Positions 8,921 to 20,526 of a DNA stretch of 64,000 bases are shown here, one piece after another. Every line of letters starts with the position of its first letter. Position 1 is the stretch's first letter. Origin of the DNA: Sanguinoderma infundibulare. Its lineage: Eukaryota; Basidiomycota; Agaricomycetes; Polyporales; Polyporaceae. A model generated the notes under the pieces. It ran no database searches. It saw only the letters and a program-made list of their open reading frames with translations, and was not told the DNA's origin. The stretch is from the NCBI GenBank assembly GCA_032821775.1, contig JAVLRN010000018.1:1-64000 (forward strand). Direction: 5' to 3'. A program made the position numbers and the translations under genes.

Positions 8921-9810
8921 TTACTCAAGTCGAACGACCCGAACGCTACCATCGACAGGGCTAGGGTAGTACATCTCGGCGCGCTGTCCGAGGTTGGCCA
9001 CCACCTCCGGAAATACGCCCTCGGCATTCACGTCCACAATACACATCGACACTGCCAGGGACACCCGTGATGCTGAGCGATGATGATGGGACGCACGTTT
9101 ACGCACTGCGCGGCACCGGGCATCCGGCGATGCTGACGAGACCACCTTCAACTTGAAGTTGCCGGTGATCGTGCTCCACGACACCTCCAGGTCAGGATAG
9201 ATACGAGTCCGTTCCAATGTGGTACTGGTCGGCGGCGGTCGGCGAGGTTCCAGGAAGATGATAACGAATAGCCAGCGAAAGGGACACCCGAGTATTGCGA
9301 TGGTGACTGGAACTTGGGGACGTTCGTGGTCTTGTTGCTGGACGTAGGTGTCAGTAGGGAGTTCGATGCCCATCGGGGACCCAATTCGAAGAAACCGGTT
9401 CTCGCCGCATGCAAGGAGGATTGAGGGGAGGCGATTCGCGCGCGAACTGGCCAGAGCTGCCGAATTGGTTCACGGACAGGGAAGTAGACATGTTATGCTT
9501 TCTCTAGTGGTGTGCTGGAAAGTGGACGCTGATGAAAAAGGTCAGGCGAAGGCAATTGAGGTCGGGTCTGTGGGTTTGTAAGGGATGAACTCACCCAGCA
9601 GGGAATGGTCAATGTGAAATCGCGTTCGCTGCACATCGGGGATAGATGGTATTGAGGATCCTCATTCGTAGCCGTACTCGCACCTGAGACGGCGGCCTGA
9701 CAAGTATAGACTTTTGTTGGTGGAAGGGGAAGAAGACTGGCGGAGGGGAAACTAGGACTTGGTTCAGAGACCTTGAAGTTCGCCACTGAGTACTGGGGAC
9801 GCAAAGGCAT
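8921..9810 (-). CDS. Unrecognised gene W, copy 1 (exons uncertain)
   Basis: Coding is supported by comparison with 61546-62510, where the same frame is kept: both have an exon reading QDHER-QVPVT followed by a FVIIFL block, and a downstream exon with EVVAN and EMYYPSPVDGSVR. Donor sites GTGAGT (about 9589) and GTAAGT (about 8927) are visible. I do not recognise the family. Start, stop and full exon set are not resolved. It lies directly upstream of F-box/WD40 gene A, as copy 2 does for gene D, so the pair was duplicated together. Confidence 0.4.
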
Positions 9811-10495
9811 GAGAGAATGTCGAGGGTGCCACCGTACAGGCTGCTGGCGATCAGTTATTCAGCATCATTCAAAAACTCTTCAGGGCAGTATGAGGCTGGA
9901 CGTGGCAAACGATTGTAGCGGGAAAACACAAGGTCTGTCTCCGGCCCATGCGCCAGAGATTCGAAATGACCACAGATGAGCGACTGCCTACGCAGACGTC
10001 GCAATCGTGATTGCTATGGTGGGTATCGAAGTACGGACACGTCATCATCGAGCTTCGCAAATCTTCGCGATTGACGATAACCTCTCGGCCTGCGCATTCA
10101 ATCTAAGTAGCCCGGTGACGGGAGAACTTCTTCCACGTACTTTCCCTGATGATTCGCAGTGGTGCCACCAGTTACAATCAGACCCGGGGTGTAGAATGAG
10201 TTGATCGCAAACAGGTTTTACTGCGAAACAGACGGGTGAATCCATACTCGCCTTGTTATTTATAACACCCGAGACGACACCGTTGGAACCGACCATTACA
10301 GAGTTCCTATCGCCATGTACATCAGATAGACCCGTTGATTTCTGCCCAAAGCTCATTGTCATCGGCGAGACCCGCTGCATATGCCTGCAATTAGTATCAA
10401 CACCGCATCTATCACTGGCGATATGTTCAGATAAGCATCACCCACCTCCAGCTCTGCTTGTGTAGGCGGGGCGGCGATAGACGGTTGAGGTTTCT
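9811..10495. other. No recognisable gene
   Basis: Short open frames on both strands without motifs. A minus-strand stretch around 10045-10380 could be decayed coding DNA but nothing identifies it. Confidence 0.4.
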
Positions 10496-11789
10496 TCAAT
10501 AGCTACAAAGCAGACACGTGGTGCGTTCAGTCTCATCAGCCAGACACGTCAACACTCCACTGACATCTTCGCTGACGTCCCCAAGGGTTTCGATGAGGGC
10601 GTCCCAGTCACGTTCAGGCAGCTCGCCCATAGTTGCGCCGAGATTCGCGAGGTAGTCTGCGCCCTCATTCCCTTCCTCGCCTGCATGTCCTCTCACATAC
10701 TGTAGATGGACCTAGCACAACAGACTTAACTGCGATCCGGATTAGAGACGAAACGCAAGACGTGAGTCTTACCTTCTGTCCTTCACGGCCACGCCGATCA
10801 AGGAGAGCCGAGAGGTATCGGATGAGAGGCGCGTTCTTGACGGGGTCCCCGTTTGATGTGACGAAGTTGCTTTTGAGCCACTTTGGCATCCACTCGCGGA
10901 AGCCTGAGGGAAAATACTCAGCATCACGAGAGCCACGCCCTCCGTAACCCGGTCTCTGGTATTGTGCCGTGGGCAGGCCCACGAAGGTTTCCAGGATAAA
11001 CCTATACGAAACTCACAACTGATGCTATACTTCGAGTCGGTCTTGATAAGGAGCGGTCGTTTGCTATGTGGCGTTGTCTCAAGTATCCGAACGATCGCCT
11101 AGTGTACGGTTCAGCATGGGAACGATGGGCACGATATGGGCAAGAGGACGAACGGTCAACTCCGCTCGGTTATTGGTCTGCCCTCCGGGGCATCGCTCGG
11201 CGATGTTTCTACATCTCGCTGAAGTCACGGGAACAAGCGGTAGTACTGTCGTTTTGACCATACCTTACGTCGTCTCGGCCCCACCACACCCCGACTCCAG
11301 CCACAGAGCCTGGCTGTCCGTTTCCCTTGCAGGCACCGTCCGAATAAACGACATCCCACCCTGATTCATCCTCGATGATCTCGGTGGTCAGCATCGCCCA
11401 CCTCGACGATTTGGAAGTGTTTGACTTGCTGTCGGGTTTTATGGTTACCGCGGGTTTCGAGTACGGCTTGCTGCCATGTTGTCTCTGTCTTGAAGACGAG
11501 GAGGCCGCGGAAGAGGTGGAGGCAGGGGCGGAAGGCTTGAGTGTCTCGCTGCCGACGACGCCATTCTGGCAGAGGTAGGCATTGGCTTCCTCGATAGTGG
11601 AGAACTTGTGGTGCTTGTTCCCAGCGAATCCAGTTACCTGCTTTTGACAATCGTCCCTAAACGAATGTTGGAAATTTAAGAAACATTCGTGTGGAACGCG
11701 TCGAGAGATTGCGCTTACCAAGTCGTGTAAATCCCTGGGACTCGTCCCTTGGCTACGGCATAGAACCCAGGCTTGCTGGCTTTCGGCAT
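10496..11789 (-). CDS. RNH1: Ribonuclease H1
   Basis: Six exons, from the start at 11789: 11789-11719, 11656-11264, 11208-11154, 11098-11017, 10903-10773, 10711-10496; 315 residues, all phases consistent. The N-terminus has the hybrid-binding domain (GFYAVAKGRVPGIYTTW, then QVTGFAGNKHHKF). A Ser/Lys-rich linker follows, then the RNase H fold with catalytic acids in YSDGACKGNG, NNRAEL, KTDSKYSI and GNEGADYLA. It degrades RNA in RNA-DNA hybrids in nucleus and/or mitochondria. The length is normal for fungal RNase H1. It is divergent from the Trs65 gene. Confidence 0.93.
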
Positions 11790-12202
11790 GGCGAGACTAG
11801 CGAGAGATGTGGCAGAAGTCGGTTGAGGAGAACAAGATGGTGTGGAGACCGGGGACCTACGCGAGGCCGGGGAAGCTCTGAGACGGAGAGTCGAGTATCT
11901 GGAGAAGACCGCGAGACGGCGAGAATGCCTGAAGATGTAGAAAGCCAGGGCGAGCCTCCTCAGTTAAAGGATCCAAGGTCACAATAAACCAGCAAGATGG
12001 TCACTTGTGTAAACCAGAATAAGGACAAACGAAGGGGAGGGTCGAAGGGGATGGTGACCGGACGACGACAAGGTGCGTCGCTGGGCGTCAAGACGTCTGA
12101 CGGCGGCGTTGTGCTCGCCATCATCTGGCCCGGGTTGCCCTTTGCCTCTATCCTCATCGCCATCCTTCTCAAACCACTTTCGTCAGGCTTTGTCGACGAC
12201 GG
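11790..12202. promoter_or_regulatory. Shared divergent promoter region (RNase H1 / Trs65)
   Basis: 413 bp between the two start codons, so both promoters must lie here or within neighbouring 5' regions. I saw no clear TATA box. Confidence 0.5.
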
Positions 12203-15200
12203 ATGTCCAGCTATGAAGACATATTCGAATCTAGCGTACTCGAGGTCATAGCACCTCCCCCATCTCTCGAGTTCCCATCCGAATACTCTGGTCAGAACGC
12301 GTCGGACTGGATTGCTCGCATCCGACAACCATATGTGGACAGGAAAACGGCGTTCTTTGGTGCGTATTATTCATCTTCGTACTGTCCCTTTGGAGTATTG
12401 AGCGTTGAAGGCTAGACGAGAATCTGGACTTCTTCTTGACCATCCATTTCCCCGCCCCCTCCGATCAGGATCCCCCTTCCGACTCGACACCTCAGCCTCC
12501 CGCGCATCTCCTCTCGTTTCTCGCTCACCTGCAGATATCCTATGAGACCTTGTACATCTCTCCCTCTGCCAGCGAAGCGGAACCTACGCTCGGCTCACGC
12601 TTGTCGATGCCCCCGCCCCGTAACAGCTCAATGCAGCGCAACAGACCGACCGCTCTTCTCGGCGGCACTTCCTCAATCTTCCCTCCCCATACACCGCATC
12701 CTATTCCCTCTGCTGCAGAGTCCGACTTGAAGTATGTACAGTCCCAAGGTACGCCTCTAGTGTCCGCTATCTGGGGCGAGTCCAAGAGTCGCGACAAGGA
12801 GGCCTTCGCTCTTCTTTGGGACGCGAGCGAGCGGTCGTGGATTGCGATCTACAAGATGACGATACTTGTTCGTAAGTCATTGCTCTCTCGCCCTTGGCCC
12901 TGAATCCTGAGGTTCTCCTAGTCTTCATGATCACCAAGGTCCCCGATCCGCTTCTGTGCATCACGGTCTCTACCACGCTTCGTAACAAGCCGCTGGCCGT
13001 CACACCTCTTAGGAACGCACTTGCCGCCTTCATAGATGCTACGCCAGGGCTCAAAGCCGACTTCCTGATCTCCCCAGTCAAGGACAATGGCGTAGAGCAC
13101 CAGGCAGCCAATAGCGACGACGAGGAAGTCGTTTCAGGATTGCAGGAGGTCAATCTCCTGGAGGGTTTAGCCACCGGTAAACCTCATCTTTTGCTCAAAC
13201 ATCTTGTGCAAGACCTACTCACAATTCATTACAGGGCCAACGTTCACCGATTCGCAGAAGCGACTTTCGCTTCCCACCACACGTCTGGGTACAACTACAC
13301 GCCAACATGCATTCTCCCTTCCTCCCGCCCCAAGCTCATCATCCGCAGAGACACCGGTCGTATACTCCAGCGGCGTCACGTCTCCGCCTGCAGGGGGTAG
13401 CATCAGTAGCCTCAGCGGTCTGGCCAAGGCGGCGACAATGCGCAAGTCGTTCCGCAAGACTCTGAAGACCCACATGGGCTTTCGAGTCCGGATGCGCACG
13501 GTATTCGTACCTTACTTCCTTCTTCCGCAGGATACCTCGAACGGCAAAGCACAGCTACCCAGGCACGTCAAGGACGTCCATTCGGACGCTTCAGATTCGG
13601 GTTCCGACCTTGAGGACGATATTCTCGAAGAGCGAGAGCAGAGGGAAGCCGGAAACGAAGAGCACACTGTCGTGCTAAGCGTTGAAGTCGAGAACCTGTT
13701 CGCTGGGTTGTCTCCTGGATCGTACCATATCGAGGTCGACCGCGTTGACGTTGCGATCAGCGGCTCCGGTGCGCGCGCATCCTTCATTGGATGGGGTGAA
13801 AGTGGTTCGGACGTCTTCCCCTTGCAAGTAGGTCCGCGCGAGCAGATTAATCTACTCTACGCAGTCTCTTTCCTCAGAGGCCCCGAAATCGACGAGTTCT
13901 CCTTGGCGAGGCCCGTCGCGGACAAGAGGGGTGGTCCCGCAGAGGAACTCCAACGAGCGGTGACAATCCATCTCATCGTGCGGCCGTTTGAGGCAAACAG
14001 CGGCGAGCCATTTTACCCTACACACCTATTCCCCTCCAGGTGGAACTGCGTTCTCGACCTGGCCTCTTCTAGTGTAACGAAACAACAACACGAGGCCGGC
14101 GGGATAGAAGACGAAAGCCAGGAATACTTCGTTCTTCCGACCCCCGCCTCCCCTTTCCCGACCGCTCCGCTTGCACCGCCCCAGCGAGCACTCACACCCT
14201 TGACCTCCAAGCACCTCATTCCTCTCACCGCGATCGCAGGAAGCAAGCGACACACCTTCGCAGGATTCGAAGCACCCATCAGCGACTATGCGCGTATGCC
14301 CAAGTCGCCCATGAATTACCTCGGTTCAACGTCTATGCTTAACCCCCAAAACCAGCCCCCCGCACCTCCGCATTCCAGCCCGACGCCAACTGGAAGCGTC
14401 GCCGCACAAACGCTCAGCGTCCCCAATCGCGCCTCGTACATCCCTCCCTCCATGTCCTTCCAAACGAGCTTCCCGCGTTCGCCGACGACCTACACCGCCC
14501 CACCGACCAGCCCACCGCTCCCTCTTCCTCCATCTAATCCGCTGGTCGTCTATACCCACTCGCAGACCGACAGCGGGAGCACAATCAACGACGTGCTCGA
14601 CCTCGCGCCTCCTCGTACGCCCGCATACCCCGCCTATCCTAGCTCGCCCGCTGCCGTGCCCCCCACGCCATTCTGGCAGACACCCATCGCGCAGCAATCC
14701 GGTCCTGGCGCCGTCGGACCGAGCGTCGAGATCCGCAGGGAGCGCGGCGGGAACATCCCCCAAACTCCCGGACCTACCGTCGGCGGCTTCGGCGGCCTCA
14801 CGACGAACCCGATGAACGCCCTGCAGCAGCTCGGCGAGGCCGCCGCGAACGACGGCGGCGGTAGCGGCGGCGGCGGCGGAGAGCCCATCGTCATCTCCGT
14901 CGGGCTGCTTCCGCCGCATCCCCGCGCAGGGAAGAAAGGGAACGGCAAGGGTCAGACGGACGAGCTGTACCCGCTGGACCAGTTCACGCTCGACATCTTC
15001 GTCTTCAACCAGTCGTCGTGGACGCGGCGGTTCGAGCTGAGCTATCCGGAGGAGCGCAGGCGACGACGGAAGGTGAAGGAGAGGGCCGAGGGGCAGAAGG
15101 AGGATCGCCCGCCGGGCATCATACCACTGCAGAACCGCGTTCGCGTCGGGTACGTCGCCTTCATTTTACGCGTTACCCTCATGCCGATAACCAAACGACA

Positions 15201-15444
15201 TTGGAAAGGCCGCTCCTGCCGTCGACATGTCAGTCCGTGCGGATGGACTTCCTGGCACTCGCACCTGGCGTTCACTCGATCGACACTTTGACATTGACCG
15301 ATGTCCAGAGCAAATTTACTATGAACCTCAAGTGTGTTTTCAATCTTCGTTTGTTTTGAATGGTTTGCTGAACGGCATGGGTTCCTTAGGTCCGTCATAG
15401 ATATCATTGTACGTGAGCCTCAGGCCCAAGAGGCGTCCTCGTAG
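12203..15444 (+). CDS. TRAPP complex subunit Trs65-like protein
   Basis: Six exons: 12203-12359, 12416-12871, 12922-13176, 13235-15149, 15209-15331, 15390-15444; 986 residues, all phases consistent. The N-terminal and central regions are predicted beta-rich; a Pro/Ser-rich disordered segment (about residues 580-800) precedes a C-terminal beta-domain. Family-like blocks include PREQINLLYAVSFL and the C-terminal APGVHSIDTLTLTD, TMNLKSVIDIIV. Trs65 belongs to the TRAPPII tethering complex acting in Golgi and exocytic traffic. The assignment rests on remembered resemblance of the C-terminal motif to fungal Trs65 proteins and is moderate. The gene converges on NOG1, 189 bp away. Confidence 0.65.
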
Positions 15445-15633
15445 TGCCTTACCGCCTGTATCATCATTCGCGTCGTACCTTATTCATTTGCACACCTTGT
15501 TCTAGTCCATCTGAGGCATCTCGCCCCGATCATTGCAGTCGGAAAGCCAGTTTTAGTCTTAGCAAGTCGTGAATAGCACACCAAGAGATACAGCAACGTA
15601 ACAACAACGAACAACGCACGCACGAACCGCCGA

Positions 15634-18271
15634 TCACCGACGATTCGTCTTTCCCATCTTCCGCTTCCCAGAGAAGAGATGTTTCGGCTGTGGAGCAGCG
15701 CGATCAGCACCAAGCGAATGCGGTCAAGAGAGCGCGACCTTACCATTTTGACCTTGATAGCGCGATCGCTCTCTCCCGCGCGTGCATGCCTGTTGCGTTC
15801 TCTCTGCCCGAGATTCCGCAGCTTGACCGCTTTTGATGCTTGCTGCGGCACGCAACGACGAGACGTAAGGCCAACGAACTGAGCTTCAAGATGAAATCGA
15901 ACGTGGAACTCACCGCCTCGTCCCGCATGCCCGCAAGCTGGCGATTCGAGCGCGGACGCCGCGCGTCCTTCGCGATGGCCGCGCCCGAGTTCGCCTTCGC
16001 CTTCTTCAGCCGCGGCGCCTCCTGCCCGTCCACGTCCATCCACTCGTCCTCGCCCCCGCCCTCCTCGCCCATCTCTGCATCCTCGTCGACGTCCATCGCA
16101 GCCTCGTCCTCCTCGCGCTGGCGTTTCCGCTTCGCGCCGGCCACCTTTGCGAGCATCTCCGCGCGCTCCTGGATCCGGCTCGGGTCGAGGCCCGCCTTCG
16201 TCATCTCGGACGTGAGCTCGGAGAGCGTGCGGAGGGCCGCCGTGCGTGGGAGCGCGGCGCGGTTCTTCATCGCCTTCTTCGTGCTCTGCGACGCCAGCTT
16301 CTTCTCGCGCGCCGACTTGGCCGCCACGGCCTCGCGCTCGTCCTCGGAGTCGTACTACGGACGGATGAGCGCAGAGCTCGAGGAGGTTATGGGGAACTGA
16401 CGTACCATCTCGGACTCGCTGGCGTAGAAGCCCTCGGCCTCGAGCTTCTCCTCCTCCCGCTCGAGCGCGTCGAGCCTCTCGAGGATGTCGGGGTCGATGA
16501 AGTCGGCGACGTTCTTGCCGTCCATGATCTCGGGCATCACGTCGCCCTTCCACTCGTCCTTCTCCAGTATGTAGTTCTCTGTGAGACGCCCGGTCAGCAA
16601 CACACTCACACACAACGGCGTTGAAAGACAGATGGACGCACTCTTCAGGTTGATGTTGTACACGCCCGCACCGCCCTCCTCGGCCTCGATGTCGCGCTCG
16701 AGCCGGCGGCGTTCCGGTTCGTCCTTGTCGTACTTCTTGCGGCCCTTGACGGCGTCGGGGATGAATGGCGCTCGCACGACGTCGTCGCGCGGCCTGGGCT
16801 GGGCGACATGGAGCCGGTTAAGGATCGCGTTTACCTTGTTCCCTTTCAGCTTCGCGTCGACGCGGTGCTCGAGAAGCGCATCGCACGCGGTCGTCTTCAG
16901 CACGGCGACGCCCTCGTCCGTGTAGCACGAGACCTCGACATGCCGCATGCCCTCCGCGCCGACGATCTCGTCGACCAGCGCGCGCCGCTCCGGCGCAAGC
17001 TCGTCCAGCCGCGCAACATCGGTCTTGTTGAGCACGAGTACCGCGGGCTTGTTCGCGAACAAGGGCTTGATGGCGTGGAAGAGTTGGCACTGCGCCTCGA
17101 CCGAGTATCCGCATTGCTCGGAGAGGTCCATGAAGTACAGTACACACGCCTTGAGGTGCGCAAGCGCGGTGATGGACTGCATCTCGATATTGTTCATCTC
17201 CTCAAGCGGGTGGTCGAGGATGCCGGGGGTGTCGATGACCTGCCAGCGCATGTATCGGTAGTCAAGGTGGCCGACGAAGAGCGACTTGGTGGTGAACGCG
17301 TACGGCTGGACGTCGACGTCCGCGCGGGTGACCTTGTTGAGGAACGACGACTTTCCGACGTTGGGGTATCCGCAAATGAGTAGAGTGCGAGCGGTAGGGT
17401 CGATGGCGGGGAGACGAGAGAGGTGCTTGCGGACCTCCTCCAGGAACTCGAGCGCCTCATTCTGCCGCTTCATTATCGTGGCCATGCGACCAAGCGCGGC
17501 GCGCTTGAGCTGCTTGCATCGGTAGAGAGAATCACCAAACTTGAGAAGGCGGACGTAGTCTTTAGCAACCTGATCGATGAGATGGCGAGCAGTGCGGAGC
17601 TGGCCGAGGGCTAGCTTGTAGTGGTTCTTGTCGTAAAGGACGTTGAGGAGCGAGGAGAGGAAGGGGTGGAGATCCTGAAAACGCAACGTTAGACTCATGT
17701 GAATACGACGCAACGGATGATCCAATAAGTCTCTCTCGTTACTCTCGCGCATCCAGATGAGAAGCCACAAGTCCAGTGGGATTCGCCGGCCGGTCCAGAC
17801 ATGAGGCTCAAGTGCATTCCAAGTTTCCCCGAGGAGGAACTATTGTACGCCAAATACACGCGACGCTTTACTGTGCAGAAAGCGAAGTAGCAATCCTTGG
17901 CCCAAAGCACCGTTCCGCTCGCACGAGAACGGACTCAGGGACGGCTCCTTCGAATTCTCCGCATACAGATACCGCTCCGCATTAAAAAGATACTCACATC
18001 GATGATAGGAAACTCCTCCAGGATCGCACCAAGCTTCTCGTCGAACGAATCCTGAGTGAACTTGACCTTGCGCATGTAAAAGTTGCGGATCCGGCTGATC
18101 TTGAAGTTTTTGTGGATGACCTGACTCTACGCGTAAGCATCCTGCAACTTCAGGCTTCATCCGGGACGAACGCACGGTAGGCGTCTTGCGCTGAGTTTTG
18201 GAGAGGACGATGTCGAGGAAGTCGGATGCCTTAGGCACCGGTGCGATCGCCTTGAGCCCGCTCGTCGACAT
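15634..18271 (-). CDS. NOG1: Nucleolar GTP-binding protein 1
   Basis: Seven exons, from the start at 18271: 18271-18176, 18120-17998, 17674-16642, 16578-16406, 16354-15914, 15842-15744, 15687-15634; 672 residues. The N-terminal helical domain is followed by an OBG-type GTPase: P-loop [10 protein letters not shown]3 DTPG, G4 NKTD. Conserved blocks after it include [12 protein letters not shown] and a basic C-terminus ending [19 protein letters not shown]1 assembles and matures the 60S pre-ribosome in nucleolus and nucleoplasm. Length and domain order match the family. Intron 2 is unusually long (323 nt, against about 60 for the others). An acidic/basic low-complexity region sits near residues 540-600. 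Confidence 0.95.
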
Positions 18272-20526
18272 CTTGCTCGGCGTCGGACGTCCTAGTTACA
18301 AGTAGCGCGAAGATGGAGTCAAGCCCAGCGAGCACCAAGACCTGGTCGACGAGCAGAGAGCACGTATGTTAAATGAGGTCGAGGACGACTCCCGGCTTCT
18401 GTCCACTTCCCAATTTTTGCATTACGTAATATAGCCCACGGGCTTCATCTAAGCGCTGGTGCTGCTTGTCGGAACGTTGACTTGGACTCCCGACGTCGAC
18501 CTCGTCCCTCTACATCGCACGCTCTCAAACACCAATTGGTTATTCGTAGTACACGGGCGAATATTCGAGTATGCTTCAAATTATCTCGCTCCGAGAACTT
18601 GCTCACCCAGGCAGGAGTCAAGACCTGCAGCACACTGACGTCATGGGGTCGCCCTCCACAAGCCCTGTCGATGTCCTTCCTGCCCTCAACGACCGACCCT
18701 TGCCAGCATTATCCAACACGATAAATGTGTATCAAACTCCGTCACCAATTCCAGCCCAAAATGTGCGCATATATGGACCAATTCCTCCCCGAACCACATG
18801 CAACGCCGCCAGTTGAACTAAGAACGTGGTGTGCAGAGACGCTGTGCGAGTTATGCTCAAACTTACTATCCTCTCTCTGACGTTCAGAGGTGTTAACATA
18901 CCATCCGTAGGTATCCGCGTACCGTGCCACCACTCCGTTAATCGTCGACCGTAAGTTTAACCCACGTGCTGCGGTCTCTGCAGCGTGAATTCGAGCAGTC
19001 TATCCAGGGCGCATAAATTCGCTATTGGGCGGGAATAAACGTAGGTTAGTGCATTGCACTGTGGTCTATGCAGTAAAAACCGTGGATTTATCTGCATTTT
19101 GAATTCTAGGCATCCTTCTCGCCAGTGGGCCTCGATCGACGTCATCGGAGGTCATATATCGCGCCTCTCGAACCTGGGTCCTCCAAATCGTCCCTGGCGT
19201 GCAGCTTCCGGAAGCAAGCCCGACTCAGGAAAGCGTATTCAAGGTCACGACGTGAAGGTCAGTACCGTGCCGTTCATACCCAATACCAGATGACATACCG
19301 GTGAAGTTGCGGAACCTTCTCCGCTCCGGTGTCCTCAGGAGACTCGCTACTGTGGGCTAGGGTTCGACGTCAGGACTCACTGGTGCTCTAGGTGCGATGG
19401 TCCATATCGTCTGGTGATCGCCTCGGAGTTGGATTCTTCTGCGGCCTTGCTCGCGGTTGGATGACATTGTGTCCTGCGGACCCGGTCTCCATGTTATCCG
19501 CTGCGGATGGTAGGCATGAGCAGCGTCTGGAAGCCCTGTGATCGTCATCGGACGACACGAGGCTTGTCCAGGGGCTCTCACCGTAGGGGCGGAACCCTGC
19601 GGATAACGCCCGCGTCCCGGACGATGGGGGTGCATTGCCCATGAGGCAATATCCGGATACGGACTCGGTCCTTGTAGTTGGAATTGTCATGCGAAGGAGC
19701 GAGCCCTGGACACCCGTGGACCGCTCCAGGACAAGATCGAATCCACACCGGCAGCCCATGACAATGTGCAGCTGCAGCACTTGGGGCTTGGGCTCGTCAT
19801 CGCATGGTCATGAACTAGGGACGTTGAATGGCTACCCACGGATTGGGTGGTCTCTGTGCGCGATGGGCCATGGTGAGTGCGAATCTGATAAGAGATATTT
19901 TGCACCTCGGACAGGAACTCAGCCTATATACAGACGGCCGAGCGCACGTACGCTAGCTCTGTATTCGGCGTTGATGCGGGCAAGAGAGACCACGGGTGGA
20001 CGTTCGGAGTTCCCGATGGAAAGTTACAGACAGGCCCTCCGTTGGGAATTCGGTGCGGTGCCCGAAGTGAGTTGGGCGGGACGGCATCGGGGGTGATCAG
20101 CTTTGCTGAATGGAGATGAAGGCGATCGCTTCATTTGCTATGGAGCGACCCTACCCTGAGCGGGGTAGTGCTCACCAGAAGAAGACGAGAACGTTAATCT
20201 TGGATCTCGAGCCGTGTCCGAGCGGGCTCAGATGGCGACTTCTGGCCTCAGACCGGTTCCTCGCAGCGGAAGGCGTCCATGAGCCAAGGGGCGCTCGTTC
20301 CAGGGTGGGTTTAGGGCAGGGACCGCGCCCAAATATGGGAATGATGGGACACGTGACGGTGGGCGTGGGTGGAGGAAGATTGTGGCTCTTGCTGGCTGCG
20401 ACGGACGCTCTGGAGGCGATCCGAGGGTCCTGCGTCGGTCTTCCCAACGCCTCGTGGGCTGCATCGTCCTACTTACGCCCCGGCCCTCGCTCGCAGGATC
20501 CCATCTCATCTCTTCCTGCGACACCC
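18272..20526. other. Intergenic, no gene recognised
   Basis: 2.25 kb. Short open frames without motifs or consistent splice sites. The aminopeptidase P frame is open back to ATG 20110, but that stretch reads unlike protein and is treated as 5' leader. Confidence 0.5.

Noticed and set aside
14326..14919. Long minus-strand open frame inside Trs65
   Set aside because: Antisense to a Pro/Ser-rich GC-biased exon; composition shadow without motifs.
16808..17383. Open frames opposite NOG1 and opposite the disordered protein (52.7-53.6 kb)
   Set aside because: Codon-bias shadows of strongly coding GC-rich exons.
20110..20526. Upstream ATG adding 139 residues to aminopeptidase P
   Set aside because: The added sequence lacks protein-like composition; a later ATG at 20527 opens a typical exon.
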